A DNA stretch of 64,000 bases, from positions 496,001 to 560,000 of the forward strand of contig JBKBPR010000001.1 in assembly GCA_046293135.1 (NCBI GenBank), in the 5' to 3' direction. The stretch's first letter is position 1. The number at the start of each line of letters is the position of its first letter. Of this stretch, positions 8,307 through 16,269 are shown in pieces. The translations under genes and the position numbers were made by a program. This stretch comes from UBA2638 sp046293135. Its GTDB lineage: Bacteria; Pseudomonadota; Alphaproteobacteria; Micavibrionales; Micavibrionaceae. The notes below the pieces were generated by a model. It saw nothing but the letters and a program-made list of their open reading frames with translations. It was not told where the DNA came from and made no database searches.

Positions 8307-8882
8307 TTAGATCGGATCAAGCCCGCTGGCTATAGCCATTTTCTCATAGCTGTCACGGTCGCGGAAGAAAAAAGAGGTGCTTTGGAGATCAAGCCAGCCG
8401 ACAAAGCGTTCACCCAGGAAATGATCCTTTTTGCCAATGAATTTGCGTATTTCAGGCGTGAACAGGGACTCGCGGAAATTCGTGAACTCTGCCGTTCTGG
8501 GCTGTGATGCTGCGGCAATCTTCAAAAAGGCCTCAAGCTCGGTTTCGATGGATTTGGGGGCGAGGGTGTAAACATCCTTCACTGCGCTGAAATCACGCTG
8601 GAGGATGACGCGGCCTTCGCGTGTATCCCTAATCCGGCTATGTTTGTGTGTTGCGGGGATTTGGAATGTTTTTGCCTGAATTTCTCCATCGGCGAGTTGT
8701 GCGATATAGGCATCAGCCGTTTTCCCGAGCGCACCCCATTCAAATGTGGAATTGCCCATATAGTCAAAGCCGACAATGTTATTGATGGCTGTTCGCCCTT
8801 CGTTGAGCAATAGGCCGGAGGTAAGGTTGAAACCCTCTGTGATGTGGGGCGGGGCGGTCAGGCGCTGAATATCGTAGAACAT
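8307..8882 (-). CDS. uncharacterised protein between rimM and trmD
   Basis: 191 residues, not recognised. It sits inside the otherwise conserved rpsP-rimM-trmD-rplS order, 87 bp after rimM and 13 bp before trmD, so it is probably cotranscribed with them. There is no signal peptide and no clear membrane segment; charged and aromatic residues are spread throughout, and the C-terminal third (FIGKKDHFLGERFVGWLDLQS) has a mixed helical look. Cytoplasmic location is likely. Whether it acts on tRNA or the ribosome is unknown; position is the only hint. Confidence 0.75.
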   Translation of the reverse strand: MFYDIQRLTAPPHITEGFNLTSGLLLNEGRTAINNIVGFDYMGNSTFEWGALGKTADAYIAQLADGEIQAKTFQIPATHKHSRIRDTREGRVILQRDFSAVKDVYTLAPKSIETELEAFLKIAAASQPRTAEFTNFRESLFTPEIRKFIGKKDHFLGERFVGWLDLQSTSFFFRDRDSYEKMAIASGLDPI

Positions 8883-8969
8883 AAAAATAGCCTCAATACG
8901 TGTTTTGTGAGGCGACTATAGATTTATGTGTTCGTTTATGTCAATAAAATTGCGTTATATGAGGCTGTT

Positions 8970-9464
8970 TTAGAGGTAGGTAATCTCGGCGATGGTGAGC
9001 GTTCCCGCCTCGTGATCGAGGGCTTCGACAAAATCATCGGTGAACGGGATCAGCGTTTTCTCGCCGGAGGGGGAGAGGATTTCCAGAAGGTCGCTGGCAC
9101 CGAAATTCTCGACATTATTCACCTTGCCGATATCCTGACCCGCCGTATTCAAAACCCGCATCCCGATCAGATCATGGATATAGAACGTATCCTCATCGGC
9201 AATGGCGGGGAGGGCGGATTTATCAATGCTCAGCTCCAGCCCCTTGAGCGCTTCGGCCTGATCGCGGGTGTGAACCCCCTCGATTTCAGCGAGGATGAAC
9301 TTGCCCAGAGGGTTTTTGAGTGTGAATTTGATCGGCTGGTCGCCGCCGTAAATCGTGTCGACGCTCTCAAGCAGGGATATATCCTCCCCGAACGGGAAGA
9401 TTTTCACCAGCCCCTTGATCCCGTGGGCATCCGCGATTTTGGCAAGGACGATGCGCTCTGTCAT
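8970..9464 (-). CDS. rimM: ribosome maturation factor RimM
   Basis: Assists late 30S assembly around S19 and the 16S 3' domain. The N-terminal domain shows IVLAKIADAHGIKGLVKIFPFGED, and the C-terminal PRC-barrel shows FYIHDLIGMRV and LEILSPSGEKTLIPFTDDFVE. The start was taken at the ATG at 9464 (MTERIVLAKI); a GTG three codons earlier is also possible, and both have weak ribosome sites. It lies 111 bp after rpsP with a hairpin in between. Confidence 0.95.
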   Translation of the reverse strand: MTERIVLAKIADAHGIKGLVKIFPFGEDISLLESVDTIYGGDQPIKFTLKNPLGKFILAEIEGVHTRDQAEALKGLELSIDKSALPAIADEDTFYIHDLIGMRVLNTAGQDIGKVNNVENFGASDLLEILSPSGEKTLIPFTDDFVEALDHEAGTLTIAEITYL

Positions 9465-9518
9465 ACGATACACGTCAATATTGTTATTTTGCTTAAGCGA
9501 TAGAAATATATAAGAGGA

Positions 9519-9555
9519 AGCCGAGGGCTGATATTTTGTATCAGATCCCTCGGCT
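9519..9555 (-). other. hairpin in the rpsP-rimM gap
   Basis: AGCCGAGGG-CTGATA pairs with TATCAG-AT-CCCTCGGCT across a TTTTG loop. That is a 9-bp stem plus a 6-bp stem with a two-base bulge. It is not followed by a T run on the minus strand, so it is more likely an RNA processing or stability element, or a partial attenuator, than a full terminator. Confidence 0.6.
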
Positions 9556-9575
9556 GCGCTCCGGATGTCAAAATA

Positions 9576-10085
9576 TTACTCAGCCTTTGTTTCTTCGGCT
9601 GGAGCGGCTTCAGCTTCTGCTTCTGGCGCTGCTTCGGCGGCAGGTGCTTCTGCTTCCGCAGGGGCTTCCGCTTCGGCTGGAGCGTTTGCAGCAGCCTCAG
9701 CAGCGGCTTTGGCTTCTTCTTCGGCGGCCTTGGCAGCTTCAGCAGCGGCTTCGCGCTTGGCTTCCTTATCGGCAATCCGCAGCTTTGTCTTTTCAGATGG
9801 CTGGGACTTGTTCGGGCGGTTCGGCTGCTCAGGCATCGCAATAATGCCGGCCTTGCCAAGGAAAATCGCCACGCGCTCGGATGGTTTTGCGCCCTGTGAG
9901 AGCCAGTATTTGATGCGGTCTTCGACCAGCTTCACACGCGCCGCTTCGTCTTGTTCAAGCGGGTTGTATGTGCCGAGTCTTTCAAGGTAACGGCCATCGC
10001 GCGGCATGCGCTTGTCCGCAACAATGATACGGTAGAACGGGCGAGCCTTACGGCCTCCGCGGGATAGTCTGATTGCTAGTGCCAT
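9576..10085 (-). CDS. rpsP: 30S ribosomal protein S16 with long acidic tail
   Basis: Residues 1-80 are S16 (MALAIRLSRGGRKARPFYRI, DGRYLERLGTYNP, RIKYWLSQGAKPSERV). The remaining ~90 residues form a low-complexity extension, first Pro/Lys/Arg-containing (NRPNKSQPSEKTKLRI) and then almost only Ala and Glu. AGGAG lies just before the ATG. S16 is an assembly protein of the 30S body. It follows ffh by ~73 bp and leads rimM. The tail resembles the one on L19 in composition and probably projects from the ribosome. Confidence 0.97.
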   Translation of the reverse strand: MALAIRLSRGGRKARPFYRIIVADKRMPRDGRYLERLGTYNPLEQDEAARVKLVEDRIKYWLSQGAKPSERVAIFLGKAGIIAMPEQPNRPNKSQPSEKTKLRIADKEAKREAAAEAAKAAEEEAKAAAEAAANAPAEAEAPAEAEAPAAEAAPEAEAEAAPAEETKAE

Positions 10086-10158
10086 GTGTTTTCTCCTTTA
10101 GGTTAATTCAATCAGTTGGTTTTTTAGTCGTTTGTTGATGGTAGATTTTTAAATTGTT

Positions 10159-11775
10159 TCATCGCTTTTTGCCCTTTTTGCGATCTTTTTTCGTGCCGCC
10201 ATGAGAGGGCAGGCCAAGGCCGGGCATTCCCATACCGCCGCCAGCGCCAAAAGGATTGCCGCCCAGCATATTCGGAGGGAACGCACCGCCGCCCGAGGCA
10301 AAGGGGTTCGGCCCCAATGCACCGTGATCGTCGCCCTCATCGCGCAGCGCGTCCATATCCGCGCCCAAAGCATCGGGATCCATGGATTGCGCCATCAATT
10401 CCAGATCGTCCATCTTGCCGCCCATCAGGCCTTTCATCTGGCTCATCATCCCGCCCATGCCCATTTTCTTGATCTTTTTCATCATCGAGGCCATTTGCAT
10501 TTGCTGCTTGATCAGCTTGTTGAGGTCCTGAACGGTTGTTCCTGAACCCGCGGCAATCCGCTTGCGGCGGGAGGCATTGAGCAAAGACGGGTTTTCACGC
10601 TCTTGCGGAGTCATGGACAGGATCATCGCCTCTTGGCGCTTCATAAAGGATTCATCAATCCCCGCCTGTTCCATCAGGCCGGACATTTTGCCAAGGCCGG
10701 GGAGCATTTTCATCATCGCGCCCATACCGCCCATCTTGCCCATCTGGCGCATCTGGGTTAGCAGATCGTTAAAGTCGAATTGCCCCTTTTTCAGCTTTTC
10801 AGCCATTTTGCGGGCTTCGTCCTGATCGACGGTGGTTGCGGCTTTTTCTACCAAGGACACAATATCGCCCATGCCGAGAATACGCCCCGCGATACGGTCG
10901 GCGTAAAACGGCTCGATTTCATCCCATTTTTCACCCGTTCCCATCAGCTTGACGGGCTTTCCGGTGACGGCCTTCATCGACATTGCCGCACCGCCGCGGG
11001 CATCGCCGTCAACACGGGTCAGCATAATACCCGTCAGGGCAACGCGGTTGTTAAAGGTTTCAGCGGTGGTCACGGCATCTTGCCCCGTCATCGCATCGGC
11101 AACCAAGAGCACCTCGGTCGGATTGGCGGCTTTTTTGACAGCCTCGACCTCGTTCATCAGCTCTTCATCAATCGTCAAACGCCCCGCAGTGTCGAGCATA
11201 ACAACGTCATAGCCACCCTTGCGGCCTTCTTCGAGGGCGCGGAGGGTAATATCAACGGGTTTCTGGCCGCTGATAATCTCCAGCGTGTCAATGCCCGTTT
11301 GCGTTCCAAGCTGGCGCAGCTGTTCTTGCGCGGCAGGGCGATAGACGTCCAGCGAGGCCATCAGCACCTTTTTCTTGTGACGATCCGTGAGGTGTTTGGC
11401 GATTTTCGCCGTCGAGGTTGTTTTACCAGAGCCTTGCAAACCGACCATTAGATAAGCACAAGGCGGCGCACCGAATTTGAGTTCCTGCGCGGCGCGGTCG
11501 GCCTCTGTTGCCCCGCCGAGCATTTTCACCAGCTCGTCATGGACGATTTTTACAACCTGTTGCCCCGGATTAACGCCCTTGATAACGGCTTGGCCAACGG
11601 CCTTGTCCTTGATGGCGGTGATGAAATCCTTGACGACGGGGAGGGCGACATCAGCCTCAAGCAAGGCAATGCGGATCTCACGGCTGACGGCCATGACATC
11701 GTTCTCGCTCAAAGAGCCTTTGCCCCTGAGCTTTCCGAATACCGCGCCTAATTTGTCACTCAATGAGTCAAACAT
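10159..11775 (-). CDS. ffh: signal recognition particle protein Ffh
   Basis: GTPase subunit of the SRP, which delivers membrane proteins cotranslationally to FtsY. The order is an N domain (1-100), a G domain with GLQGSGKT at 112-119, DTAGR and TRVDGDARGG, then the methionine-rich M domain with the RNA-binding GSGTTVQDLNKLIKQQ stretch. The last ~80 residues are a Gly/Pro/Met-rich tail ending in a basic KKDRKKGKKR cluster, longer than in E. coli Ffh (453 residues). Its partner receptor ftsY is on the other strand at 15.1 kb. The 4.5S RNA gene was not seen here. Confidence 0.98.
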   Translation of the reverse strand: MFDSLSDKLGAVFGKLRGKGSLSENDVMAVSREIRIALLEADVALPVVKDFITAIKDKAVGQAVIKGVNPGQQVVKIVHDELVKMLGGATEADRAAQELKFGAPPCAYLMVGLQGSGKTTSTAKIAKHLTDRHKKKVLMASLDVYRPAAQEQLRQLGTQTGIDTLEIISGQKPVDITLRALEEGRKGGYDVVMLDTAGRLTIDEELMNEVEAVKKAANPTEVLLVADAMTGQDAVTTAETFNNRVALTGIMLTRVDGDARGGAAMSMKAVTGKPVKLMGTGEKWDEIEPFYADRIAGRILGMGDIVSLVEKAATTVDQDEARKMAEKLKKGQFDFNDLLTQMRQMGKMGGMGAMMKMLPGLGKMSGLMEQAGIDESFMKRQEAMILSMTPQERENPSLLNASRRKRIAAGSGTTVQDLNKLIKQQMQMASMMKKIKKMGMGGMMSQMKGLMGGKMDDLELMAQSMDPDALGADMDALRDEGDDHGALGPNPFASGGGAFPPNMLGGNPFGAGGGMGMPGLGLPSHGGTKKDRKKGKKR

Positions 11776-11995
11776 AATCTTAAAGTCTTCAAACCTTCTT
11801 CAAATTCTAAAATTTCCAAAGCACAAAAGCACAAAGCCCAAAAGCATTTTGGCCGCGCTGAGCGTAACTTCGCCGAGCACGGTGTACCGTTAAGCACTGA
11901 TCTCACATTCGCTTATCAGTGGAAATTTCCCGCAAAGTATGGTTTTTATTCTTCTATGTCAAGCAAAACACGATCAAGCGGGAAAGCGGACGGAT

Positions 11996-12841
11996 ATGGA
12001 TTTCATTAAAATGCACGGGCTGGGCAATGATTTTGTGTTTGTCGATTGCCGTAGCGGGGGTGATATTCCGCCGCGCAGCGAGATTGCGCGCTTGTCACAG
12101 CGTCATACGGGGATTGGCTGTGACCAGTTTCTGGTGCTGTTAGCGCCGCCACCGCCACCGCCACCGCCGCAATCGGGTCAAGGCGGGCAAAGTGATTGCT
12201 TTATGAAGATTTTTAACGCCGATGGTTCGGAAGCGCAGGCTTGCGGGAATGCAACGCGGTGCGCCGCCGATATTGTGATGCGTGAAAGTGGGCAAGAGCG
12301 CTGCGTTATCCAGACCGTTGCGGGATTTTTGATTTGCACGCGGGTTGCGGACGGGCTGATTTGCGTGGATATGGGCGCGCCAAGGCTGGAATGGAAGCAG
12401 ATACCCCTCGCGGAAAGCCGCGATACGTTAAGCGTTGATATTCAGGTTGCGGGGCTGCCCGCGGCGGTGGCCGTGAATATCGGCAATCCGCATTGCGTCT
12501 TTTTTATTGATGAGCCTGTCGAGGGCTACCCTGTCCATGAAATCGGGGCGCAAATCGAAACTCACGCGCTGTTTCCCGAAAAGACCAATGTCGAATTTAT
12601 CAATGTTCTGGATCGCAAGACGCTTAGAATGCGGGTATGGGAGCGCGGCGTCGGGGAAACAAATGCCTGTGGATCCGGGGCTTGCGCCGCTTATGTTGCG
12701 GCTGTCCGCCGTGGTCTTGTCGAACGCGAAGGGCGCGTCATCCTGAATGGCGGGGCGCTGGATTTCCATTGGCGCGAAGAGGACGGCCATATTCTTATGA
12801 CCGGCCCCGCCGTTACGGTGTTTAAGGGGAATGTTGTTTAA
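11996..12841 (+). CDS. dapF: diaminopimelate epimerase with polyproline insert
   Basis: Converts LL- to meso-diaminopimelate for lysine and peptidoglycan. Both catalytic cysteines are seen: C83 in AQACGNATRC and C225 in ETNACGSGAC. The start is the ATG at 11996 (MDFIKMHGLGNDFVF), the family N-terminus; a longer in-frame reading upstream is not homologous. Residues 51-58 are eight consecutive prolines encoded by alternating CCG/CCA, followed by a Gly/Gln/Ser linker, in the surface loop between the QFLVL strand and FNADGSE. EF-P would probably be needed to translate this. It leads the dapF-mtaB-ftsY group, although an opposed gene lies between dapF and mtaB. Confidence 0.95.
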   Translation: MDFIKMHGLGNDFVFVDCRSGGDIPPRSEIARLSQRHTGIGCDQFLVLLAPPPPPPPPQSGQGGQSDCFMKIFNADGSEAQACGNATRCAADIVMRESGQERCVIQTVAGFLICTRVADGLICVDMGAPRLEWKQIPLAESRDTLSVDIQVAGLPAAVAVNIGNPHCVFFIDEPVEGYPVHEIGAQIETHALFPEKTNVEFINVLDRKTLRMRVWERGVGETNACGSGACAAYVAAVRRGLVEREGRVILNGGALDFHWREEDGHILMTGPAVTVFKGNVV

Positions 12842-12844
12842 TTG

Positions 12845-12863
12845 GCTCTGCGAAGAGCGTTTT
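12845..12863 (+). terminator. weak terminator-like hairpin after dapF
   Basis: GCTCT-GCGA-AGAGC followed by GTTTT, directly after the dapF stop and overlapping the stop of the opposed gene. The stem is short (5 bp). Confidence 0.35.
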
Positions 12864-13556
12864 ATGCCGCTTCTGCTGAAGGTCTGCCAAAGCCGATCTT
12901 GGATTTATCATCGACCAGATCAAGCTGCCTGCAACGCTCCAGGAATTGCTCTTTGTCGGCCTCGGGCAGTTTATCCAGTACCCATTGGAAAATAAAATTC
13001 CCGACACTGGCGGTTTGATCGGCATGGATGAATTGCCCTGAACTCAGCTTGCGTTTGATTGTTTTGTCTTGGGTCGCCGGATCAATGCTCAAATGCGTGT
13101 CGCCGCGCAGAACAATCCCAGGCACAAAAACGTGATGCGGATCCTTGGTGACGCCGAAGCTGAAATCCAGAACATCACGATCGGCCACCTGAACGCCTTG
13201 GATATTTTCCACCAGAGTATCTCTGATGGGGGTGTTGGCCGCTTTTGAGGTTGCGGCTTTGGTCGAGCCGATTTGCGCGCCATCCGCCGCGATCTCGTCT
13301 TTTTCCTCGGCATCAAATGTATCGTAATAGGTGCAAACCAGCAGGAAATCGGAAACGCCGCCGCCTGCCTCCGCGCTGACGTGAAGCGGCATGATTTCAA
13401 ATTCAGAAAAGGGGGGCTGACGCTGTGGTTGGCCGCACTGGCCAAGCGGTCGATAAAATCGTGTATATTTTGCGCAGCTTCAGTGGCTTTGAGCTTTAAG
13501 GCATCGTGTTCGACGGCTGATTTGAATACATCACTGCTAATTCTGATCTGTCCCAT
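12862..13556 (-). CDS. uncharacterised protein, two frames joined by a possible -1 frameshift
   Basis: Two overlapping frames look like one gene. The first starts at ATG 13556 (MGQIRISSDVFKSAVEHD) with a strong GGTGAGG site and encodes ~50 sensible residues up to SVSPPF. The second, in the -1 frame, continues SEFEIMPLHVSAEAGGG for ~181 residues to the stop at 12862. The second part has no ribosome site of its own. At the junction (13407-13413) the minus strand reads C CCT TTT in phase, a canonical X XXY YYZ slippery heptamer within a 6-C/4-T run. The joined product is ~231 residues, soluble and unrecognised. Alternatives are a sequencing or mutational indel in the homopolymer. Function unknown. 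Confidence 0.6.
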
Positions 13557-13708
13557 TATAAACCTCACCTTGTTTTTTTGATAATTATTATTGTTATTTT
13601 TAAACTATTGTTACAAATTTTTCTTGAGAAGTATATAAATATTACCAAATGTTTAAGAAATAATTAACGCGCCCAAAATCGTTTTTTCCTTAATTTTCAG
13701 GATTTTAT

Positions 13709-15064
13709 TTGACGCATTTCAACAAAATTCCTTATAACGCAGTGATGCAAGACAAAACCCCGCAACACGATAGAGCCAAGATGCCGCAAAAATCGCCCGA
13801 AATCGTGACATTCGGCTGCCGCCTTAATGTCCATGAATCCGAGGTGATGCGCGACCATGCGCTTAAAGCGGGGCTTGAGGATGCGATCATATTCAACACC
13901 TGCGCCGTCACCAAAGAGGCCGAGCGCCAAGCCCGTCAGGCCATTCGTAAGGCGCGGCGCGAAAATCCCGATGCAAAAATCATCGTGACGGGGTGCAGCG
14001 CCCAGATTGCGCCCGGTATGTATGCCGCGATGCCCGAAGTGGATCGGATTATCGGCAATGATCTCAAGCTCAAGGCCGAAACATGGGATGCAAACGCCGC
14101 CACGGACGAGGCACGGATTGTGGTCAATGACATTATGGCGGTGCGCGAAACGGCGTCGCATCTGTTGCAGGGCTTTGAGGATAAATCCCGCGCCTTTATT
14201 CAGGTGCAAAACGGTTGTGACCATCGCTGTACCTTTTGCATTATCCCTTATGGGCGCGGTAATTCGCGCTCTGTGCCGATCGGGGTGATCGCCGAACAAT
14301 TGCGCGTTCTGGTCGGGCAGGGCGGTTATAATGAGGTCGTGATGACGGGGGTTGATGTGACCTCCTATGGCGCTGACCTACCCGGAAAGCCGCGCTTGGG
14401 GCAGATGATCCGCCGCGTTCTGGCGCTTGTGCCGGAGCTGAAACGCGTCAGGCTATCCTCGCTCGACCCCGTGGAAATGGATGAGGATATATGGCGCTTG
14501 ATCGCCGAAGAGCCGCGCTTTATGCCGCATTTACATCTTTCGTTACAGGCGGGGGATGACCTGATTTTAAAACGTATGAAGCGCCGCCATTTGCGCGCCG
14601 ATGTCATTGATGTTTGCGAAAAGGCGCGCCGCTTGCGCCCCGATATATCCTTTGGCGCGGATATTATCGCCGGATTTCCGACCGAAACCGAAGAGATGTT
14701 TCGCCGCTCGCTGGATATTGTCGAGGAATGCAGCTTGAGCTTTTTGCACGTCTTCCCGTATTCGGAGCGTGAAGGCACACCCGCAGCGCGTATCCCCGAT
14801 CAGGTTCCCGTACCCGAACGCAAGGAGCGGGCGGCGCGATTGCGCGCCCTTGGCGATCAGCGGCTTGAGATATTCCACAAGGCGCAAATCGGTAAAACAG
14901 TGACGTTGTTGATGGAGAAAAACGGGCTTGGCCGCTCGGAGAATTTTGCGCTGGCGCGGATTGACGGCGCACAGGGAGCGAAGCCGCCGCCAGCAGGGGC
15001 GTTGCGTCAGGCGCGGATTGAGTCATATAGCGATGGCGTTTTGTGCGCCGCTATGCAATCATAA
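13709..15064 (+). CDS. mtaB: tRNA (N6-threonylcarbamoyladenosine37-C2)-methylthiotransferase
   Basis: Radical-SAM enzyme that adds a methylthio group to t6A37 in tRNAs reading ANN codons. Three N-terminal Cys (C37 in FGCRLN, C65 in FNTCAV, C96 in TGCSAQ) bind one Fe-S cluster, and C170/C174/C177 in GCDHRCTFC bind the radical-SAM cluster; FGCRLN together with GCDHRCTFCIIPYGRG is MtaB-like rather than MiaB-like. The TTG at 13709 has AGGA about 8 bases upstream; the ATGs at 13745 and 13781 are alternatives and conserved sequence begins only near residue 30. ftsY follows after ~40 bp. Confidence 0.93.
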   Translation: MTHFNKIPYNAVMQDKTPQHDRAKMPQKSPEIVTFGCRLNVHESEVMRDHALKAGLEDAIIFNTCAVTKEAERQARQAIRKARRENPDAKIIVTGCSAQIAPGMYAAMPEVDRIIGNDLKLKAETWDANAATDEARIVVNDIMAVRETASHLLQGFEDKSRAFIQVQNGCDHRCTFCIIPYGRGNSRSVPIGVIAEQLRVLVGQGGYNEVVMTGVDVTSYGADLPGKPRLGQMIRRVLALVPELKRVRLSSLDPVEMDEDIWRLIAEEPRFMPHLHLSLQAGDDLILKRMKRRHLRADVIDVCEKARRLRPDISFGADIIAGFPTETEEMFRRSLDIVEECSLSFLHVFPYSEREGTPAARIPDQVPVPERKERAARLRALGDQRLEIFHKAQIGKTVTLLMEKNGLGRSENFALARIDGAQGAKPPPAGALRQARIESYSDGVLCAAMQS

Positions 15065-15105
15065 CGCAAATTTTTGATGATATAGACGGATAGTGCGGGG
15101 ATGCG

Positions 15106-16254
15106 ATGATTTTCTGGCGCAAAAACAGCGACAATAAAAGCACGGATGATAAAACTACGGACAATCAAAACCTTGACGATAAGGCGGAGAAGGATGCCGT
15201 TGCGCCTGAAGTTAAGCCTGAGATTGAGCCTGTTTTAGAGGCTGAAGCCGAAGCAAAGACCGAAGCCGCCTCTGAGCCGCCGCCGCCGCCAGCCGAAGCC
15301 GCCGCCGCGCCGCCGCCAGTCGCTGAAGAAAGTTGGCTGTCGCGTATGACATTCGGTTTGGCGAAATCGACCGGAAAAATCACCCAGGGCTTGAGCGATT
15401 TACTGACCAAGAAAAAGCTGGATCAGGATATGCTCGATGAGCTGGAAGAATTGCTCATTACCGCTGATCTTGGCCCCAAAACGGCGCAGCGCATTGTTTG
15501 GGAGTTTTCCAAGGATCGTTTCGGCAAAGATATATCGGAGGAGGAAATTCGTCTGGCGCTGGCGGAGAGTATGGCCGAAATCCTCAAACCCGTGGCCAAG
15601 CCGCTGGAGATTGCCAAACCCGCAGCGGGGCCGTTTGTCATTCTGGTATGCGGGGTGAACGGCGCGGGCAAAACAACGACAATCGGCAAGCTGGCGCATG
15701 ATTTTTCGCGCAGACAGGGCAAATCGGTGATGCTGGCGGCGGGCGATACATTCCGCGCCGCTGCAATTGAGCAGCTCAAAATCTGGGCGGAGCGTGTGGG
15801 TTGCCCGATCCTCGCCAAGGATATCGGCGCAGATGCCGCCGCCGTCGCTTATGAGGCCTATGAGCAGGCCGTGAGCCATGGCGCGGATGTGCTGATGATC
15901 GATACGGCAGGGCGTTTGCAGAACAAACAAAACCTGATGGCGGAGCTGGAAAAAATTATCCGCGTCCTGAAAAAGCGTGAGGAGAGCCTGCCGCATGCGG
16001 TGTTGCTGGTTCTGGATGCGACGACGGGGCAAAATGCGTTCTCGCAGGTGGAAACCTTCCTGAAGATGGTCAATGTGACGGGGCTGGTTGTTACCAAGCT
16101 TGACGGCACGGCCAAGGGCGGCGTTCTGGTCGGGCTGGCCGATCAATTCGGCCTTCCTGTCCATGCGATCGGGGTGGGGGAGAAGATCGGCGACCTGTCC
16201 AGCTTTGATGCGGGGGATTTTGCAAATTCTCTGGTTGGCGTTCCCAAGCGTTGA
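15106..16254 (+). CDS. ftsY: SRP receptor GTPase FtsY
   Basis: Docks ribosome-SRP complexes at the inner membrane. The first ~75 residues are an acidic, Pro/Ala-rich A domain (EPPPPPAEAAAAPPP) that helps membrane and translocon contact. The N domain follows from about residue 77 (SWLSRMTFGLAKST), then the G domain with GVNGAGKT at 183-190, GDTFRAAAIEQL, DTAGRLQNKQNLM and TKLDGTAKGG. The GGGG before the ATG supports the start. It is downstream of mtaB and 16 bp upstream of amn. Ffh, its GTPase partner, is encoded nearby on the opposite strand. Confidence 0.97.
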   Translation: MIFWRKNSDNKSTDDKTTDNQNLDDKAEKDAVAPEVKPEIEPVLEAEAEAKTEAASEPPPPPAEAAAAPPPVAEESWLSRMTFGLAKSTGKITQGLSDLLTKKKLDQDMLDELEELLITADLGPKTAQRIVWEFSKDRFGKDISEEEIRLALAESMAEILKPVAKPLEIAKPAAGPFVILVCGVNGAGKTTTIGKLAHDFSRRQGKSVMLAAGDTFRAAAIEQLKIWAERVGCPILAKDIGADAAAVAYEAYEQAVSHGADVLMIDTAGRLQNKQNLMAELEKIIRVLKKREESLPHAVLLVLDATTGQNAFSQVETFLKMVNVTGLVVTKLDGTAKGGVLVGLADQFGLPVHAIGVGEKIGDLSSFDAGDFANSLVGVPKR

Positions 16255-16269
16255 TGTATAATACCTTCC

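Noticed and set aside
9519..9555. The rpsP-rimM hairpin as a full terminator
   Set aside because: No T run follows on the minus strand and the genes on both sides belong to a conserved operon; kept only as a hairpin.
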